The notes below the pieces were generated by a model. The model was not told where the DNA came from and did not search any database. It saw nothing but the letters and a program-made list of their open reading frames with translations. A DNA stretch of 64,000 nt, from NCBI GenBank assembly GCA_029204225.1, contig CM055101.1, forward strand, positions 5,395,246 to 5,459,245, in the 5' to 3' direction. Of the stretch, positions 12,097 to 24,269 are shown piece by piece; the first letter of the stretch is position 1, and every line of letters begins with the position of its first letter. The stretch comes from Diphasiastrum complanatum (lineage: Eukaryota > Streptophyta > Lycopodiopsida > Lycopodiales > Lycopodiaceae). The position numbers and the translations under genes are program-made.

Positions 12097-12751
12097 TGTG
12101 AAAAATACAGATCCTAAGTGGATCTAAACTCCAAGATCATTGGCTTGAATGCTTGCACTCCAAACTACATAAGCTAGGAATTGGCAACACATTCTATGCT
12201 ACCTAGAATGCAAAGAACTTGATCAAAAAGCATTTATCACAAATGGAAACTTCCATAAACATCAAGTGCGGCCCAAAATAGCATTATACAGTCCATAATA
12301 CATCAGCCTACCACTTTTGGAAAGCACCTAAGATCATACACAATAGCTTGAAGACAATACACACAACAATGCTCTCAATGGAGGAAGAAACAATGACAAT
12401 GATCTATTGATCTCAATGAAGCATACAAAAGGTTTCTCCAACCTGTTCTCCACGACTTCCCTACTATTTATGGATGAGGAAGATGACTCTCTCTCCTCTC
12501 TCTAGAAGGTACTTGACCCTAGATATTCCCTATATAGGAAAAATAGCTAAAAATGGCTTATATGACCAAAATACATCAAAATGGTCTCATTTTGAAGGGT
12601 ATGAAGTTTGACACTTCATCATACTGAAAAAATACAGTAAATAAAAACATTGTGGCCTGGTTCACACGTGCAAAACTCCAGAACCAAAACTATTTACAAT
12701 TTTAGCCAATTTAGGCCTCAAACTAGCTAGGAAATGTTGACAATTTTCACA
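12097..12751 (-). repeat. 5' LTR of element A
   Basis: 655 bp, two differences from the partner LTR by eye. Bounded by TGTG/CACA and followed by TATCT, the second copy of the target duplication. CACGTG at 12,665-12,670. Confidence 0.95.
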
Positions 12752-12756
12752 TATCT

Positions 12757-13683
12757 TAACACAAAGAGTGGCCTCCTTTTATAGTAAATCCCAAGAGTCC
12801 CCCTTCAAAATGAGGCTTTGCCAATTTTCATGCCCTTTGAGCCCTTTTGTCCATTTGTCCATTTGTCCAACACCCATTGGCAAGTACATCAAGTGGTCTC
12901 CTTGAGGGTGTAGGGGTTGGTGCCATTTAAGGCCCCCTTCCAAAACTAGCCAAGATGCTCTCTTAGTCAAAAGCTAGAGAAAATATCTTTTAGGCCCTCT
13001 AGGTCCTAAAGTCTTGTTTACATTTATTATCCAAAAGGTGGGTGAGGACTTTTGTCAAGCCCCTACTCCACCTAAGGTGCCCTCCATTTCCTTGGTCCTT
13101 GGACCTTTGTTTCTTTTAGCCCTTCATTTGATTTTTCTTTCCTTTGTAGCGAGTACGACCGGCCCTTGGCTTTTGGTTTCTCAGAATTACCGACTGATTT
13201 GCGTATTTTGCCCATTTCCCGTAATTTGCCCAATTTTACCCGTTAGGGTTCCTGCAAGTTTTTAATATTGCCCATAATTCACAGCTTGGGTTTTGCCCGA
13301 TAAATATTTTTCTTTGATGGCTCTTTGACTGAAGTTGACTTTTCCAACATTCATGACTAGGGCTCCGACGACAGCACGGTTTCCCTGAAAATGCACTAGG
13401 CAACCATATATTAGTAAAACCAACTCTATACATAGTAAGATTTTAGCACGGCTATGCTGGCTATTTTTACAACTGGCCAAAAAGCCGTAAAAATTTATCA
13501 CAGGCCATTTCTAAGGCACAAACTTTTCTCTAGCCTCATTTAGGACGGGCTGGGACCTAGTTCTAGGGTAGACTTGTGCCAATTTTTCTCTAATAACCGG
13601 ATTTTACAAGCTGATTTTTTCAATTATTACAAACTTAAACTTCAATATCAGCCTGATTTTACGTGTGAAAATATCGGCTAACA
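12757..13683 (-). repeat. Putative U3 side of the long LTR interrupted by element A
   Basis: Continues the sequence left of element A. It contains a minus-strand CTATAAAAGG box near 12,774-12,785 and ends at CTAACA (13,683), the inverted complement of TGTTAG at 4,999. With element A removed the proposed LTR would be about 2.25 kb. This rests on termini alone, since no second copy was seen. Confidence 0.25.
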
Positions 13684-14770
13684 CAAAGTCTTCAGAGGAT
13701 GAGGAGGCCATGTTAGCAATGATGATTAGTGGTCGAAAAAGTTGGAAAAGTAGAAAAATGGAAAATGGAAAAAGATGTGGAAACAGTCAAAAACTGAGAA
13801 TAATGAGTGTTGGATGACAATGATTGTAGTTCAGAGCGCAAATCGGTGTTTAATATGAGCAGATGACAGTTGGTAGGAAGTTTGGTTGAAAACATAAAAC
13901 TTCGTATTTTCAGTGGAAATTTCGGCAGAGCTTCGCTAGCAAAGGTGACAAATGACTCGACTTCAGCCCTTATATAGCAGAATTTAGAGTGCGTATTAGG
14001 TGAAATTCACTTTCCCTTGTTCAGTTCCACCCAAATTTTGGCAAGCACCTTCTTCACAAGATTCTAAGACCTCAAGGAAGTCTGCGAGAGTTCAGAAGGT
14101 GATTTGACTGCCATGAGAAGGTTATGCGAGGATTCAGGCTGTCTGTGAGGGTTCAATTCTCGCAGGAAGTGATCTCTCGTACAACTTGTTCCTATGATTG
14201 GATTTTCAAAATCAAACCATGTAGGCAGGCTAATTTCACTGTTCTGATTTCATTTAGGCACCTTGCGAGAGTTGGTAAGTTGATCTTGATGCTCTGTGAG
14301 AGTTCTAAAAAATTTGCTTCTAGGAACTCTCGCATACACTAAAAAATGATGATTCCTCCATCAGAAACTCTCGTAGAGATTTTCATGGATGCATCTAGGT
14401 CAGATCTGGTGACTGTCAATTTTCAAGAGCTATCTCCCAGGAGATCTCAGAAATCGTGAAAAAAAGTGCTCCTTTAGAGTGTTTTTTGACGAGATCTTGA
14501 GATTTTCTAATTTTTAACTTCTGTAAACTGGTAATCAGCTTCATCCAGGCTTGATTAGACTATTGGTAGTGCTCTGGAAGTTTTGATGGATTCTTGGTAG
14601 TAGATCCCTCAGTCAATCTGATGATCTGCTTTCTTTTTTACCCTATCAAGATCTGGATCCTCCTTGGATTCTGATGGATTTTCTCGATCTTGCCAGATCT
14701 GGCTGAATCTTGATGGATTTAGCTTGATTTGGCTTGATCTTCTTAGATCTAGCGGTGATGGCTGAGCAAA
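13684..14770. other. Non-coding stretch between the putative LTR and gypsy element F
   Basis: No gene recognised. From about 14,070 to 14,390 the motif GCGAGAGTT and its complement AACTCTCGC (with variants) recur about eight times in both orientations. At about 14,640-14,760 there is a degenerate GATCTTG/GATGGATTT-rich stretch. It is probably 3' untranslated sequence of the gypsy element on the minus strand. Confidence 0.4.
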
Positions 14771-17562
14771 TTAGCTTTTTGTAATGTGCCACCCCCAATC
14801 TGGATCTGTCTTACTGTGGTGGCCAGTACTTGTGCACCGGCTACCGTTGATGGGTATGTCGAAGGGCATCCCATCAAGCTGTTCTAAGTTCACGGCCCCA
14901 TGATTAAGAATTTTCTTGATCCTATAAGGACCTTCGCCCGTGAATTTTAACTTCCCCTTGATCGCCTTGGTTTTATACATCAGGATCAGATCTCCTAAAC
15001 GAAGATCCTTCTTTTGTAATTTGCGATCATGCCAAGTTTTACGTCTTTCCTTTTCAGCTGCTAGTGCATGCACAGCTAGTAAGTGTGTTTAACAGAGTTT
15101 ATGCAGAGCTTCGTGACGTAGCTGTAGAGATTTGAACTCATTAAGACGTTGCGCGGTGGCAATCCTTAATGAAGGAACTAAAAACTCTACTGGCATCACA
15201 GCATCCTGACCATATACCAATTGGAAGGGTGTTTTCTTAGTGCTCCCTTTATATGTTGTTCTGAATGCCCACAGTGCAGCATGCAACTTGTGTTCCCAAT
15301 CTGATCTGCTAGCTTCAACTGTTTTCGTGAGCACGCTACACAGGATCTTATTGGATGGTTCTGCTTGCCCATTACCACGAGGATAATAAGGCGTACCGGT
15401 TCTGTGGACCACGAAGAATTCCTCCAACAGGACCTTGATGGTCTTGTTGATGAAATGGCTTCCCCGATCACTGACTAGTTCCACCGAGCACCCGAAGCAC
15501 ACAATGATGTTTTCATAAAGGAACTTGGCAGTGGTCCTAGCATCAGCTACTCTTACTGCCTTGGCTTCAACCCATTTGGTGAGGTAGTTTGTGGCTACGA
15601 TTATGTATCGAGCCTGGGAACTCCTTGTTGCAGGGTGAATTGGACCAGTATAATCCAATCCCCATTTTTTGAATGGTGCTTGGGCTAAGACTGGGTGCAG
15701 TAGATCATAGTTCAATCTCGTTGGTCTCCTTGCCCTTTGGCACACATCGCACTTTTTCAAGTATTCCTCCGTGTCTTTATGAATCGTTGGCCACCAACAT
15801 CCTGATTGCAGGATCTTGTGAACTGTAATGTCAGATGCAAAATGACCTCCACCCATGCCTTCATGTGAAAGCGAAATAATCTGGGTGGTTTCATGAGGAA
15901 GAATACACCGCCATAGAATTTCGTTCGGACCTCTTCGGTACAACTGGCCGGCAATCAACTGATAAGGTCTAGCCTTCAAGATCAATTTTTGATGTTCCGC
16001 CTTTGGTAATGATTTGTCTAGTTGGCTCCACATTAGATATTCAACAATGTCAGCAGCCCATTCCGGTACTGTATCCACATAAAATAAGACAGCATCTGCC
16101 AGCTCATCGTTGGCTTGGGTTGCAATCTCCTTTCCCTTGATTCGTGACACATGATCTACCATGTAGTGTTGTTTTCCCTTGCGAACTATTATCCGAAAAT
16201 CAAATTTCAACAACAAAAGGAGCCATCTGGTGATTCTCCCGGTGTTGCAAGTTTTATTAACGAGATATAGCAAGGGTTGATGGTCCGTATAAAAAGCAAA
16301 ATGTGTGGCCATCAAATAGTGTCGAAACTTCTTAACCGCATTAATCATTGGCAGTGCTTCCCGCTCTGTGGTTGAATAGTTCATTTCGGTATCACTAAGC
16401 TATCGGCTTGCAAATCGGATTGGAACTTCCTTTTTGTGTTCACCTGGCTGGGTTAAGACTGCTCCAACTGCATACTTCGATGCGTCCATATGCACATGAA
16501 ACTCAATGGACCAATTGGGTGGTCTTAAGATTGGTGCTGAGACCAATGCATCTTTCATCTTCTGGAAAGCCTTTAGAGCTTTCTCATTCCAATGTGGGTC
16601 CGTTGTGAGTTTGTAAATTGGTTTGGCTAACTCCGCAAAATCAAGAATGAAGATCCTATAATAGTTAGCATGACCCATGAAAATGTAGACCTCGCGGATC
16701 GTCCCCGGTGGTGGTAGATCAACAATGATCCTGATCTTTGAGAGATTTGTGGCGATCTCGTGTCTTGACACTATATGGCCGAGTATCAAGCCATGTGTCA
16801 CCTAGAATTGACATTTTTCTGGATTCAGGGAGATCTGGTATTTGCGACATTTTTGTAACATCTTCTCCAAATTGGATAAGTGTTCTGAATCTGGTCCATG
16901 CACACACAGGTCGTCCAAGAAAATTTTCAAAATTTTTTGCAAATAATCTTTGAATGTCGTCTGCATGACTCGCTGGAAAGTGCTTGGGGCATTGCAAAGT
17001 CCGAATGGCATCACTTTATAGGCATAAGTTTTCCATTCTGTGGCGAATGTTGTCTTGTGCTAGTCCTGGGGGGCTATTTTCACCTGGTTGTAGTTGCTGA
17101 AGCCGTCCAAAAAACTGTAGGCTTTGTCGCCAGCTACTCTATCGAGGACACTTTCCGAAAATGGTAAAGGAAAATGGTCCTTTTTGGTGACTGCATTAAG
17201 CGCCTTCAGCCATTCTTCTTGGGTACTATAACTATCGGCGATACCCATTTTGTGTGCTCGATTTCATAAATGAAATATGCATCCATAAGTTTTTACAAAT
17301 CTTGCTTGATCAGTTCTGTATAATTCGGATTGCAGCGGTAGTAACGGCTTACCTTGGGGACTGCTCCGTCCACCAAAGGTATGGTGTGTTGGACTACTGT
17401 TGGCGAAATGCCTTTTAGATCACTATAGCTCCAAGAAAAACAGTCTTTATATTCCACCAACAAGGATCGTACTCTCTTGAACTGCATGGGTGTTAACTGC
17501 TCTCCCACATGCACTATCCTTTCTTCTTCTTCTGGTTCGCAAGATTCATCGGTTGTGTTCAC
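14771..17562 (-). pseudogene. Ty3/gypsy RT-RNase H-integrase region of element F
   Basis: The frame beginning at 17,562 shows the region ahead of RT (LLVEYKDCFSWSYSDLKG, then VSRYYRCNPNYTE). After a shift, one frame holds: RT with KKDHFPLPF near 17,180, SFLDGFSNYNQ near 17,085 and the catalytic FLDD near 16,910; RNase H (HMDASKYAVGAVLTQ near 16,480, FYTDHQPLLYLVNK near 16,270); the integrase HHCC finger (about 15,870-15,740, ending CDVCQRA); and the DDE residues in WGLDYTGPI, LVSDRGSHF and NGQAEPSNK (about 15,670-15,350). The C-terminal tail has LRLGDLILMY (about 14,990). In-frame stops sit at 17,060, 16,802, 16,400 and 15,089, plus a frameshift between about 17,290 and 17,250. It cannot encode one protein. 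Confidence 0.9.
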
Positions 17563-18839
17563 GCAGGTCCCTCGAAGACTTGTTTCGCTGGTGCTTGACT
17601 TTGACCAGGTTCTTGTTGGGCTTGCGACATCATGATTACCACGTCGTCCAATGTATAATTCTTGAAAGTATCATGCATCTCGTAAACTGGACCTCGTCGA
17701 GATTCCTCTTTCAGCATATTGATCTTGGTCCGACTGGTCATTTTTTTATTTTCTGTCACATGTGTAGAAGATGATGCTGTATCTGAGTCCAACTTGATTG
17801 ACTTCAAGGAATCCAACACCTTCTTTCTCTTTTTTGTCATTTTGGTGGGTTCATCCTTGTTGTCTTTCTTTGGGACTGCTGTGACATTCGCCTCATGGTT
17901 GCGAATATCAACGTCTACTGTAGCTATTGCCTCTTCGGATAGGTCACTCCATCGGATCACCTGGTTGTAGCGTTGCTTCAACTGATTCTTCTTATTCGCA
18001 GGTGCCTTGGGTGGATCGATCCTTGAGACTTTCGCCATAGCAGACCTTTGTGGTGGTTGAGCTGGTACCTTCTTGGATCTGTAATGATCTGGGTTCATGT
18101 GGTGTAGGACTTGTTCATCAGTCAGTTCAATCTCCTTATTATAAGTTAGAGCATGTTTCCAAGGGACTAGATCATCGTCCACTGGGTTCTCAATCGGCTC
18201 CACTGACAGCCATGCTATGTTTATCATATTCACCCCAAATGTGATTGGTGTGTCCATAGTGTAACATTTGGGTGAAGATGTATTCGGTTCTGGATCTGAT
18301 TCATATTGACATGCCTGGCAGTCAATAGTTGCTAATGCATCTGTCCATCTCATGACATCCGTCTCTGCATAATAGTGACCTCCCTTGGCTGGCCTTGGGC
18401 GGTCAATCGTATGATCTGTCGTGGATGATCCGTCATCAGCATTGGGTGCAATAGGTTTCACCGCTCGTGTGGTTGGATCTACCTTTACAACCTGTTCTCT
18501 ATTCTCGAAGGTGAGTTTCCATGTACCCCAGTTGTGTACTACTTGCGCAGCTCTCAACCATGGTCTTCCCAGTAAAACACGGTATGCAGATGGAGATTCA
18601 GATATATCCATGACCACAAAAGTAATCACATACTGCATGCCTACTATCTTTACGAAAATATCAGCAACTACACCTTTTGGTTTCACACAGGATTGATTTG
18701 CTAGCTTGATGGCGAATCTGGCTGGCTTCAATCCTTGTAATTCCCATTTTTTGTACAAAGTAGTGGAGATCATATTGACATCCGATCCTCCATCTACCAC
18801 TGTCGCCTCGTCCTCGTATCTCTTGTGTTTGATTGACAA
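17559..18839 (-). pseudogene. Ty3/gypsy aspartic protease and linker of element F
   Basis: 426 open codons, in a different frame from the RT region. The N-terminal part has the retropepsin-like ATVVDGGSDVNMI near residue 15 and LLGRPWLRAAQVVHNW near residue 90, typical of plant gypsy proteases with DGGS. The remainder is a long Lys- and Asp-rich linker (KKRKKVLDSLKSIKLDSD and similar) of unknown role, ending in a Gln-rich stretch at 17,620. Overlap with the next frame by four bases suggests a frameshift in the original polyprotein. The gag part upstream is missing. Confidence 0.8.
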
Positions 18840-18967
18840 AGTGATGTTGTGTTCCTCACTTTCCCATGCTGCTCCGATGTGGAGGACGTTATTTGTTTCA
18901 TCATAGCCCGCACAATAGATGGGCTCAGGCGCTATTGGCTCCTCATCCGCGTTGGCCCGCTACATAA

Positions 18968-19160
18968 TCTAGAATGACCGTGATTTCTATCACTAAAGTT
19001 CTATCATTCTGATAGGCGTAGTCATGCTTACGGAGAGAGTCGTATAGTTCATTCCGCTGCGCATGAACATTTTCTATTCGAGTTCGTTTCTCGTTCGCTT
19101 TTTGTTCGAGTTCGTTTCTCGTTCGTGTTAGTCATTTATTCTTCCCCTCTCTCTCCAACA
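18968..19160 (+). repeat. 5' LTR fragment of element G
   Basis: Matches the terminal part of the element H LTR (TAGGCGTAGTCATGCTTACG, then TTCGAGTTCGTTTCTCGTTC) and ends CTCTCCAACA. The left boundary is where similarity starts and is approximate. Confidence 0.8.
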
Positions 19161-19173
19161 TGGTATCTGAGCC
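19161..19173 (+). other. Primer-binding site of element G, one mismatch
   Basis: TGGTATCTGAGCC directly after the LTR. It has one substitution from the TGGTATCAGAGCC initiator Met tRNA complement found in the other elements. Confidence 0.75.
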
Positions 19174-19311
19174 AAGTTCATAGCTTGATAAGCTTCCACA
19201 GTACAAGACTCTACTAGCCAATATAATAAATGTTTCTTTGTTTTGTAAATATCAGATTTTCATTCTTAAGTCACTGATAGTTTCTCTTATCACTTAGACT
19301 AATTCCTCCAC

Positions 19312-22300
19312 ATGGATTCCCAAGGGAAAGCCAGTCCAATCATGGACAAGCTTGATGGAGCCAATTACCATCTGTGGAAATTTAAGATGAAAACTGTACT
19401 AATGGCAAAATAATTGTACGACGTTGTTACAAGTGTAGAAGGAAAACTCGAAGCGGACGACGCGACAATCGTTAGATGGAAGCTAAAGGATAGAAAAGCT
19501 TTCGCGGTGATCATCCTCAACATCACGGATACCCAGATTGGCCATGTATCCAAGACTCAGACATCGAAAGAAGTCTAGGACATCTTGGACACACTATACG
19601 AAGTGCGAGATATAGCTTTCAAGCTACATCTCAGGAAGAAATTTTACTCCCTCAAGATGACGAATAGTGATTCTTTGTAGAATCACATTAATCAATTCAA
19701 GAACCTGCTAAGACAAATGGCCGCTGTCAGATCTGTCCTAGACGATCAAGACGTAGTGATGCAACTGCTTACAAGCTTGCCAAGTTCTTACGACAGCTGG
19801 GTGATAATCATCACGACTCATCCAGAATTGACTCTTTCAAGATTCATTACTATGTTGTTGCAGGAAGACACGCGAAGGAACAAAGCCTCGAGTTCCTCAA
19901 CTGATTCTCACGTCTTGTACACCAACAAGAGCACGACAAAGCAGAAGAAGAAGAAAGGCCCAAAGCAATCAAAGCCAGACCAGAAACCAGCTCAGCACAA
20001 GGAACAGTCGAATCTACAGACAAAGAAGAAACTATTTGACAGATATTGCAAACGAAACAACCATGAAATACAAGACTGCCGCATACTTCAAGCGAAGAAC
20101 AATAGCAAAGGGCAGTCGAATCAAGTGGCGAATGCAGCTGTAGAAGTTCCACAGCCTATTTAAGGAACAGATCATGATGTCTTCATGATGAACCATCAAG
20201 GAGCATCTGGCGATGGATCTTGGTTCATGGATTCCACAGCCACTTAGTACATGACTAGCCTAATTGGCTGTTTCGAGTCCTATACGCCTTACAGTACCCA
20301 AAAAATCGTTCACCTTGGCGACAATAACACACAATCTATTAAAGGTGAAGGCACTGTAAGATTATGCTTTGCAAATGATTAGTCTAAGCTACTCTTTAAA
20401 GTCCTGTATGTACCAAAGTTATCTACAAATCTGCTCTCTGTAAGCAGAATCACAGATCTAGGACACAGAGTAGAATTCGAAATGTGATTAGTGTAAGGTA
20501 GTTGCTAGGACAGGCAAGATCCTAGCAATCGGAAAGAGGCATGGATACCTGTATAAGTTGAGTCATTGCTTTTCTGCCTCTAGTCAGGCTCTCAATACTT
20601 CAATTCATTCAAATAAAGGTCTACTTTGGCATTATAGACTTGGTCATTTAAATCATGTTGATGTACAACGAATGTCTAGACAATCTATTGTTCTTGATCT
20701 TGACTATCCTTGTGAAAAAATCGAGTTACATGTCTGTAAAGACTGTCTAGTTGGTAAATAGACTAGGAAACCATTTAAGTCAAGCCATCAGCATGTTGCT
20801 AGAGGATTGCTAGATGTTGTACATTCAGATATTTGTGGCCTGATGAAAAATCCTTTGTTGAAGGATGCCAAGTATTTTATAACCTTTATTGACGAATTCT
20901 CCAGAGAAACGATGGTGTATTTCATAAAGAAGAAATCAGAAGTCTTCAATTGCTTCAGAATCTTCAAGGAGCATGCAGAAAAGGAGACTGGAAGGACGAT
21001 CAAGGCCCTAAGGTTAGACAACAGTGGAGAATACATCTCTGTCAAGTTTAAGGAGTTCTGCCAAAGCCAAGGCTTTGAGAAACAATTCATCACTCCTTAC
21101 AGTCCTCAGTTTAATGGCTTAGCTGAGAGGAAGAACCGTACTCTGGTCGAATCTGCTAAATGTAACCTATCACATGCATCGTTGCCCAAGAGATTCTGGG
21201 CTAAAGTTGTCTCCACTGTAGCTTACGTCCAGAAAAGATGTTCGACGAAGGCCCTCTTAGACAAGACACCCCACGAGGTGTGGACAGGCTTTAAGCCTTC
21301 TTTGAAGAACCTAAGAGTGTTTGGGTGCATTGCCTACACGCAGATCCCAAAGGACACAAGGAAGAAACTGGATTACCAAGGTCTCAAGACCATCCTGATC
21401 GGAGATACTTTGTCTGATAACACTTACAAGTTGTACGATCCTGATACCCAGCAAATCTTGTATGTCGGGATACAGTCTTTATCGAGGTTCAGTTCGTCAA
21501 CCTCAAAGGCAAGGACATTGCTCAAGAAGAATCTTCATCACCTGCCCTTGACATGACAGTCCGAGCTTCTGGCTCAGGTGTGTCTATTATCGACCCACTT
21601 TGAAACAGTGAATTAGACGAAGATGTTGCTGCTACCCAGGAACAAGTCGCAACAGCGGTTCATCAGTCGAATCCTTCCAGAAGATCAAGCCAAGTGCGCA
21701 CACAGCCCACAAGGTACCCTTGAGTCTACCTGTTTCTTAATGCAGGAACCGACGACAGTCGAAGAGACACTTATCCAACCAGACTCTGACCTCTGGAGGG
21801 AAGCCATGGACAGAGAGTGCTCCTCTCTAATCAAGAATCATCTGTAAGCTCACTCAACCAATATATGGCTAATCCTGGTATTACCTGTTGGAAGGCTCTT
21901 ATTCGAGTCACAAGATATATTCGAGCTTCCATGGATCAGTGCATCTGCTATGGAGATGTCAACAATGACAATCTTCATCAGTTCAGTGGCTATTATGATG
22001 CAAGCTGGGGAGGATATGCAGACAGTCGTAAATCCACATCTGGATTTACATTCTTCTTCAACGACGGTCCTATTTTATGCAACGGTCGTAAGCAAATCTC
22101 TATCGCACTTTCTTCTACTGAAGTAGAATATATTGCTGCTTCTCAATCTATTAAGGAAGCGTTTTGGTTGAGAAATTTGCTATCAGACATCAATCTGTAT
22201 CAAAATAGCCCTACAATTTTCTTTTGTGATAATCAAAGTGCTATTGCCTTATTGGCCAACCCTAGATTTCATTCTAGGAGTAAGCACATTGAGATCAGAT

Positions 22301-22466
22301 ATCACTACATCAGGGGCAAGGTTCTTACAAAGAGGTAAGCTTAATGTACTGTAGAACGCAGGACATGGTTGCAGACATCTTCACGAAAGCACTCAGTGTT
22401 AATGCACACAACAGATTTTTTGCATTGCTCAGTCTGAAGATCAAGGCATTCACGGATCCAGAGTAA
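19312..22466 (+). pseudogene. Copia polyprotein of element G, RT domain deleted
   Basis: Begins MDSQGKASPIMDKLDGANYH (copia gag), with early stops at about 19,411 and 19,576. The gag C-terminus runs to 20,163 (DRYCKRNNHEIQDC knuckle with a changed first Cys). The protease motif is damaged (WFMDSTAT, normally DSGAT). The integrase core is recognisable: HSDICGLM near 20,824, LRLDNSGEY near 21,010, NGLAERKNRT near 21,113. At about 21,836-21,850 the frame jumps from the stretch before RT (DLWREAMDRECSS) directly to the region after it (NQYMANPGITCWKALI). The whole RT, about 850 bp in the related element H, is therefore absent. RNase H follows (STEVEYIAASQS, FCDNQSAIAL), and a TAA at 22,464-22,466 abuts the purine tract. 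Confidence 0.87.
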
Positions 22467-22473
22467 GGGGGGG
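22464..22473 (+). other. Polypurine tract of element G
   Basis: TAAGGGGGGG immediately before the TGTTGGATTT start of the 3' LTR. The polyprotein stop codon lies within it. Confidence 0.75.
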
Positions 22474-22948
22474 TGTTGGATTTATTCCCTCTAGCTCTCC
22501 TAAATTTCATTTTAGTCTGCCTCCATTCATACTGCATATTTACTAAGGTTGTCACGCAGTCTGCATATTTACATGCAAGTTTGCACAGACAAAGAAAAGG
22601 CGAAAGAATCGCGACACCGTGTTTCTACACAGTTTAAGGTGATAGGCGAAAAGGGGACACTATCTTACTGAATGCCAAAAGTGTCCTAAAAGCTAAGGCA
22701 CCCTGTAAATCTTATCCTAAGGCCATTTATAAGAGTGACACACTTTTCGCATCATCACCAACGTTCACTTCAGCATTGGCTAACGTCGCACCCTTTTCAC
22801 GCTCACCTTATGCAGTTGCACTAACAGATTGGACAACGATTGCAACCACCCACGATCTCCTACAAACAACACATCCACTTTGTACTTGCACATCTGCACA
22901 CCTGTAATGTTATGTAATATATATATATATATATACTGGACACCATTC
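22474..22948 (+). repeat. 3' LTR of element G, truncated
   Basis: Begins TGTTGGATTTATTCCCTCTA, as in element H on the opposite strand. It includes the ATTTATAAGAGTGACACAC promoter-like stretch near 22,730 and a (TA)n run at about 22,917-22,936. Similarity stops near 22,948, where copia fragment I begins. Confidence 0.8.
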
Positions 22949-22957
22949 ATGTAAAAG

Positions 22958-23725
22958 ATGATGAAGAGAGTAGAAGAAGACGACATGGAGCAACATGTAA
23001 AAGATCCTATTAAAGGTGATGAAAGATCCTTCGAGGACATCACACTTTATAGGAGTCTTATAGGCTCTTTAATTTGGCTTACTATCACTAGACCCGATTT
23101 GAGCTATTGTGTGCACAAATTGAGTCAATTTATGCAAGATCCCAAAATCCAACATTGGAAGATGGCCAAGAGAGTTCTAAGAGATGTATCTACTACTCAA
23201 GATTATGGTTTATTGTACAAGAATGAAGATCTAACCATTGTTGGCTATTCAGATTCCGATTTTGCAAGTGATAAAATGGATCGAAAGTCCATTAATGCAT
23301 ATACTATCTTTCTTGGAGGCAATCTTGTGTCTTGGCTTTCAAAGAAACAGGATACCATATCTCTATCATCTTGTGAGGTCGAGTACAAAGCACTCACTAC
23401 AACAACTAAAGAGGTGCTTTGGATCAAAAGGTTAATCATGGAGCTAAATTGCATCAAAGAGGATGATCTTCCCTTGATCAAATGTGACAACATATCGGCA
23501 CAAGCTCTTGCAAACAATCCTATTTTTCTTGCAAGAAGCATGCATATAAAAGTGGCACACCATTTTGTAAGGGAAAAGCTCATTGGAGGTGAAATCAACT
23601 TAGAACATGTGGACATATCTTCGTGTGTTGCTGATCTTCTCACAAAGCCACTTTGCAAAAGTGCCTTCTCAAAGCATAGGTCTAATCTTGGTCTTATCTC
23701 AAGATCAATGCTTGATCCACATTAG
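22958..23725 (+). pseudogene. 3' part of a copia polyprotein (fragment I): end of RT and RNase H
   Basis: 255 open codons ending in a genuine stop at 23,723. It starts just before DERSFEDITLYRSLIGSLIW, so the RT catalytic core is missing. It then covers the copia RNase H: YSDSDFASDKMDRKS, SLSSCEVEYKALTT, KCDNISAQALANN, HHFVREKLIGGE and ADLLTKPL. The frame itself is undamaged, so the truncation is at the 5' side, at the junction with the element G LTR. Confidence 0.88.
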
Positions 23726-23743
23726 ATACATTTTTAGGAGGAG

Positions 23744-24269
23744 TGTCAAAATATTGAAAAATCTATCTAATGTTGTGAGTATGGGTCCTAAAAAATGCCA
23801 AAGATGAATTGAGCTCTTTTGGCTTAGTAAAGACCCAGCTTGGAATAAATTATCCAAGGTCGGTAGAAGTAGAAACTCGAGCTACCATAGGAATTGCCAT
23901 TTGTATTTTACATGCCACATTTAATGCATGAAAAGACTATGTGGCACAATTAGACATAGTGAGGTGGCTTGGATAAGTCTAGATAGCTTGAGTGGTGGAT
24001 CCACAACTCCAATTCAACTCAAAGTAGGAGAAGAGTCCATGGATCTATATATATGTGATGTACTCTCATTGAGAAAATGATGAAATTTGTGTGTAATGCA
24101 AATTTGGAGATAAGCTCTTTGTGCCCTCTCTCTCTCCACGAGTTTTATACTTTCTATTTTCTCTCTTTAGCCGAGTAGAGGCAGTAATGATGCTTTGTCT
24201 TATGTTTTGTTGACAGATCTTGCTTGTAACACAATAATATTGCTTGTATGATCAACTTTCCTATTGACA
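23744..24269 (+). repeat. Putative LTR of copia fragment I
   Basis: Follows a purine tract (TTAGGAGGAG at 23,734-23,743) and starts TGTCAAAATATTG. It contains a CTATATATATGTG box near 24,045. TTGACA at 24,264-24,269 would be the inverted end, but no second copy is present, so the right boundary is uncertain. Confidence 0.5.

Larger units (their letters stand above)
6320..12751 (-). mobile_element. Ty1/copia element A, complete, young
   Basis: A full LTR retrotransposon of 6,432 bp, read on the minus strand. Its two 655-bp LTRs differ at two positions by eye (a T/C in the GTGTGGCCC versus GTGCGGCCC stretch, and a G/A in TATGGATGGGG). TGTGAAAA...TTTTCACA termini are present. It is flanked by the 5-bp direct repeat TATCT at 6,315-6,319 and 12,752-12,756. 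A PBS matching initiator Met tRNA and a purine tract adjoin the LTRs. The polyprotein is open except for one frameshift in RNase H, so the insertion is recent. Confidence 0.96.
14771..18966 (-). mobile_element. Decayed Ty3/gypsy element F, LTRs not identified
   Basis: A minus-strand gypsy polyprotein in the order protease, RT, RNase H, integrase. Residue patterns such as VDGGSDVN (protease), NAVTKKDHFPLPF and FLDDLCVHG (RT) resemble the Athila/Tat side of plant gypsy elements (inference). The gag end is cut at about 18,967, where the truncated LTR of copia G begins. No LTR pair was found. Confidence 0.85.
18968..22948 (+). mobile_element. Ty1/copia element G, defective; same family as element H
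   Basis: Plus-strand copia of the family seen at 57.8-63.8 kb. Only about 190 bp of the 5' LTR and about 475 bp of the 3' LTR remain; a full LTR in this family is about 1.1 kb. The body has many stops and lacks the RT domain. The 5' side abuts gypsy F and the 3' side abuts copia fragment I. Confidence 0.88.
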
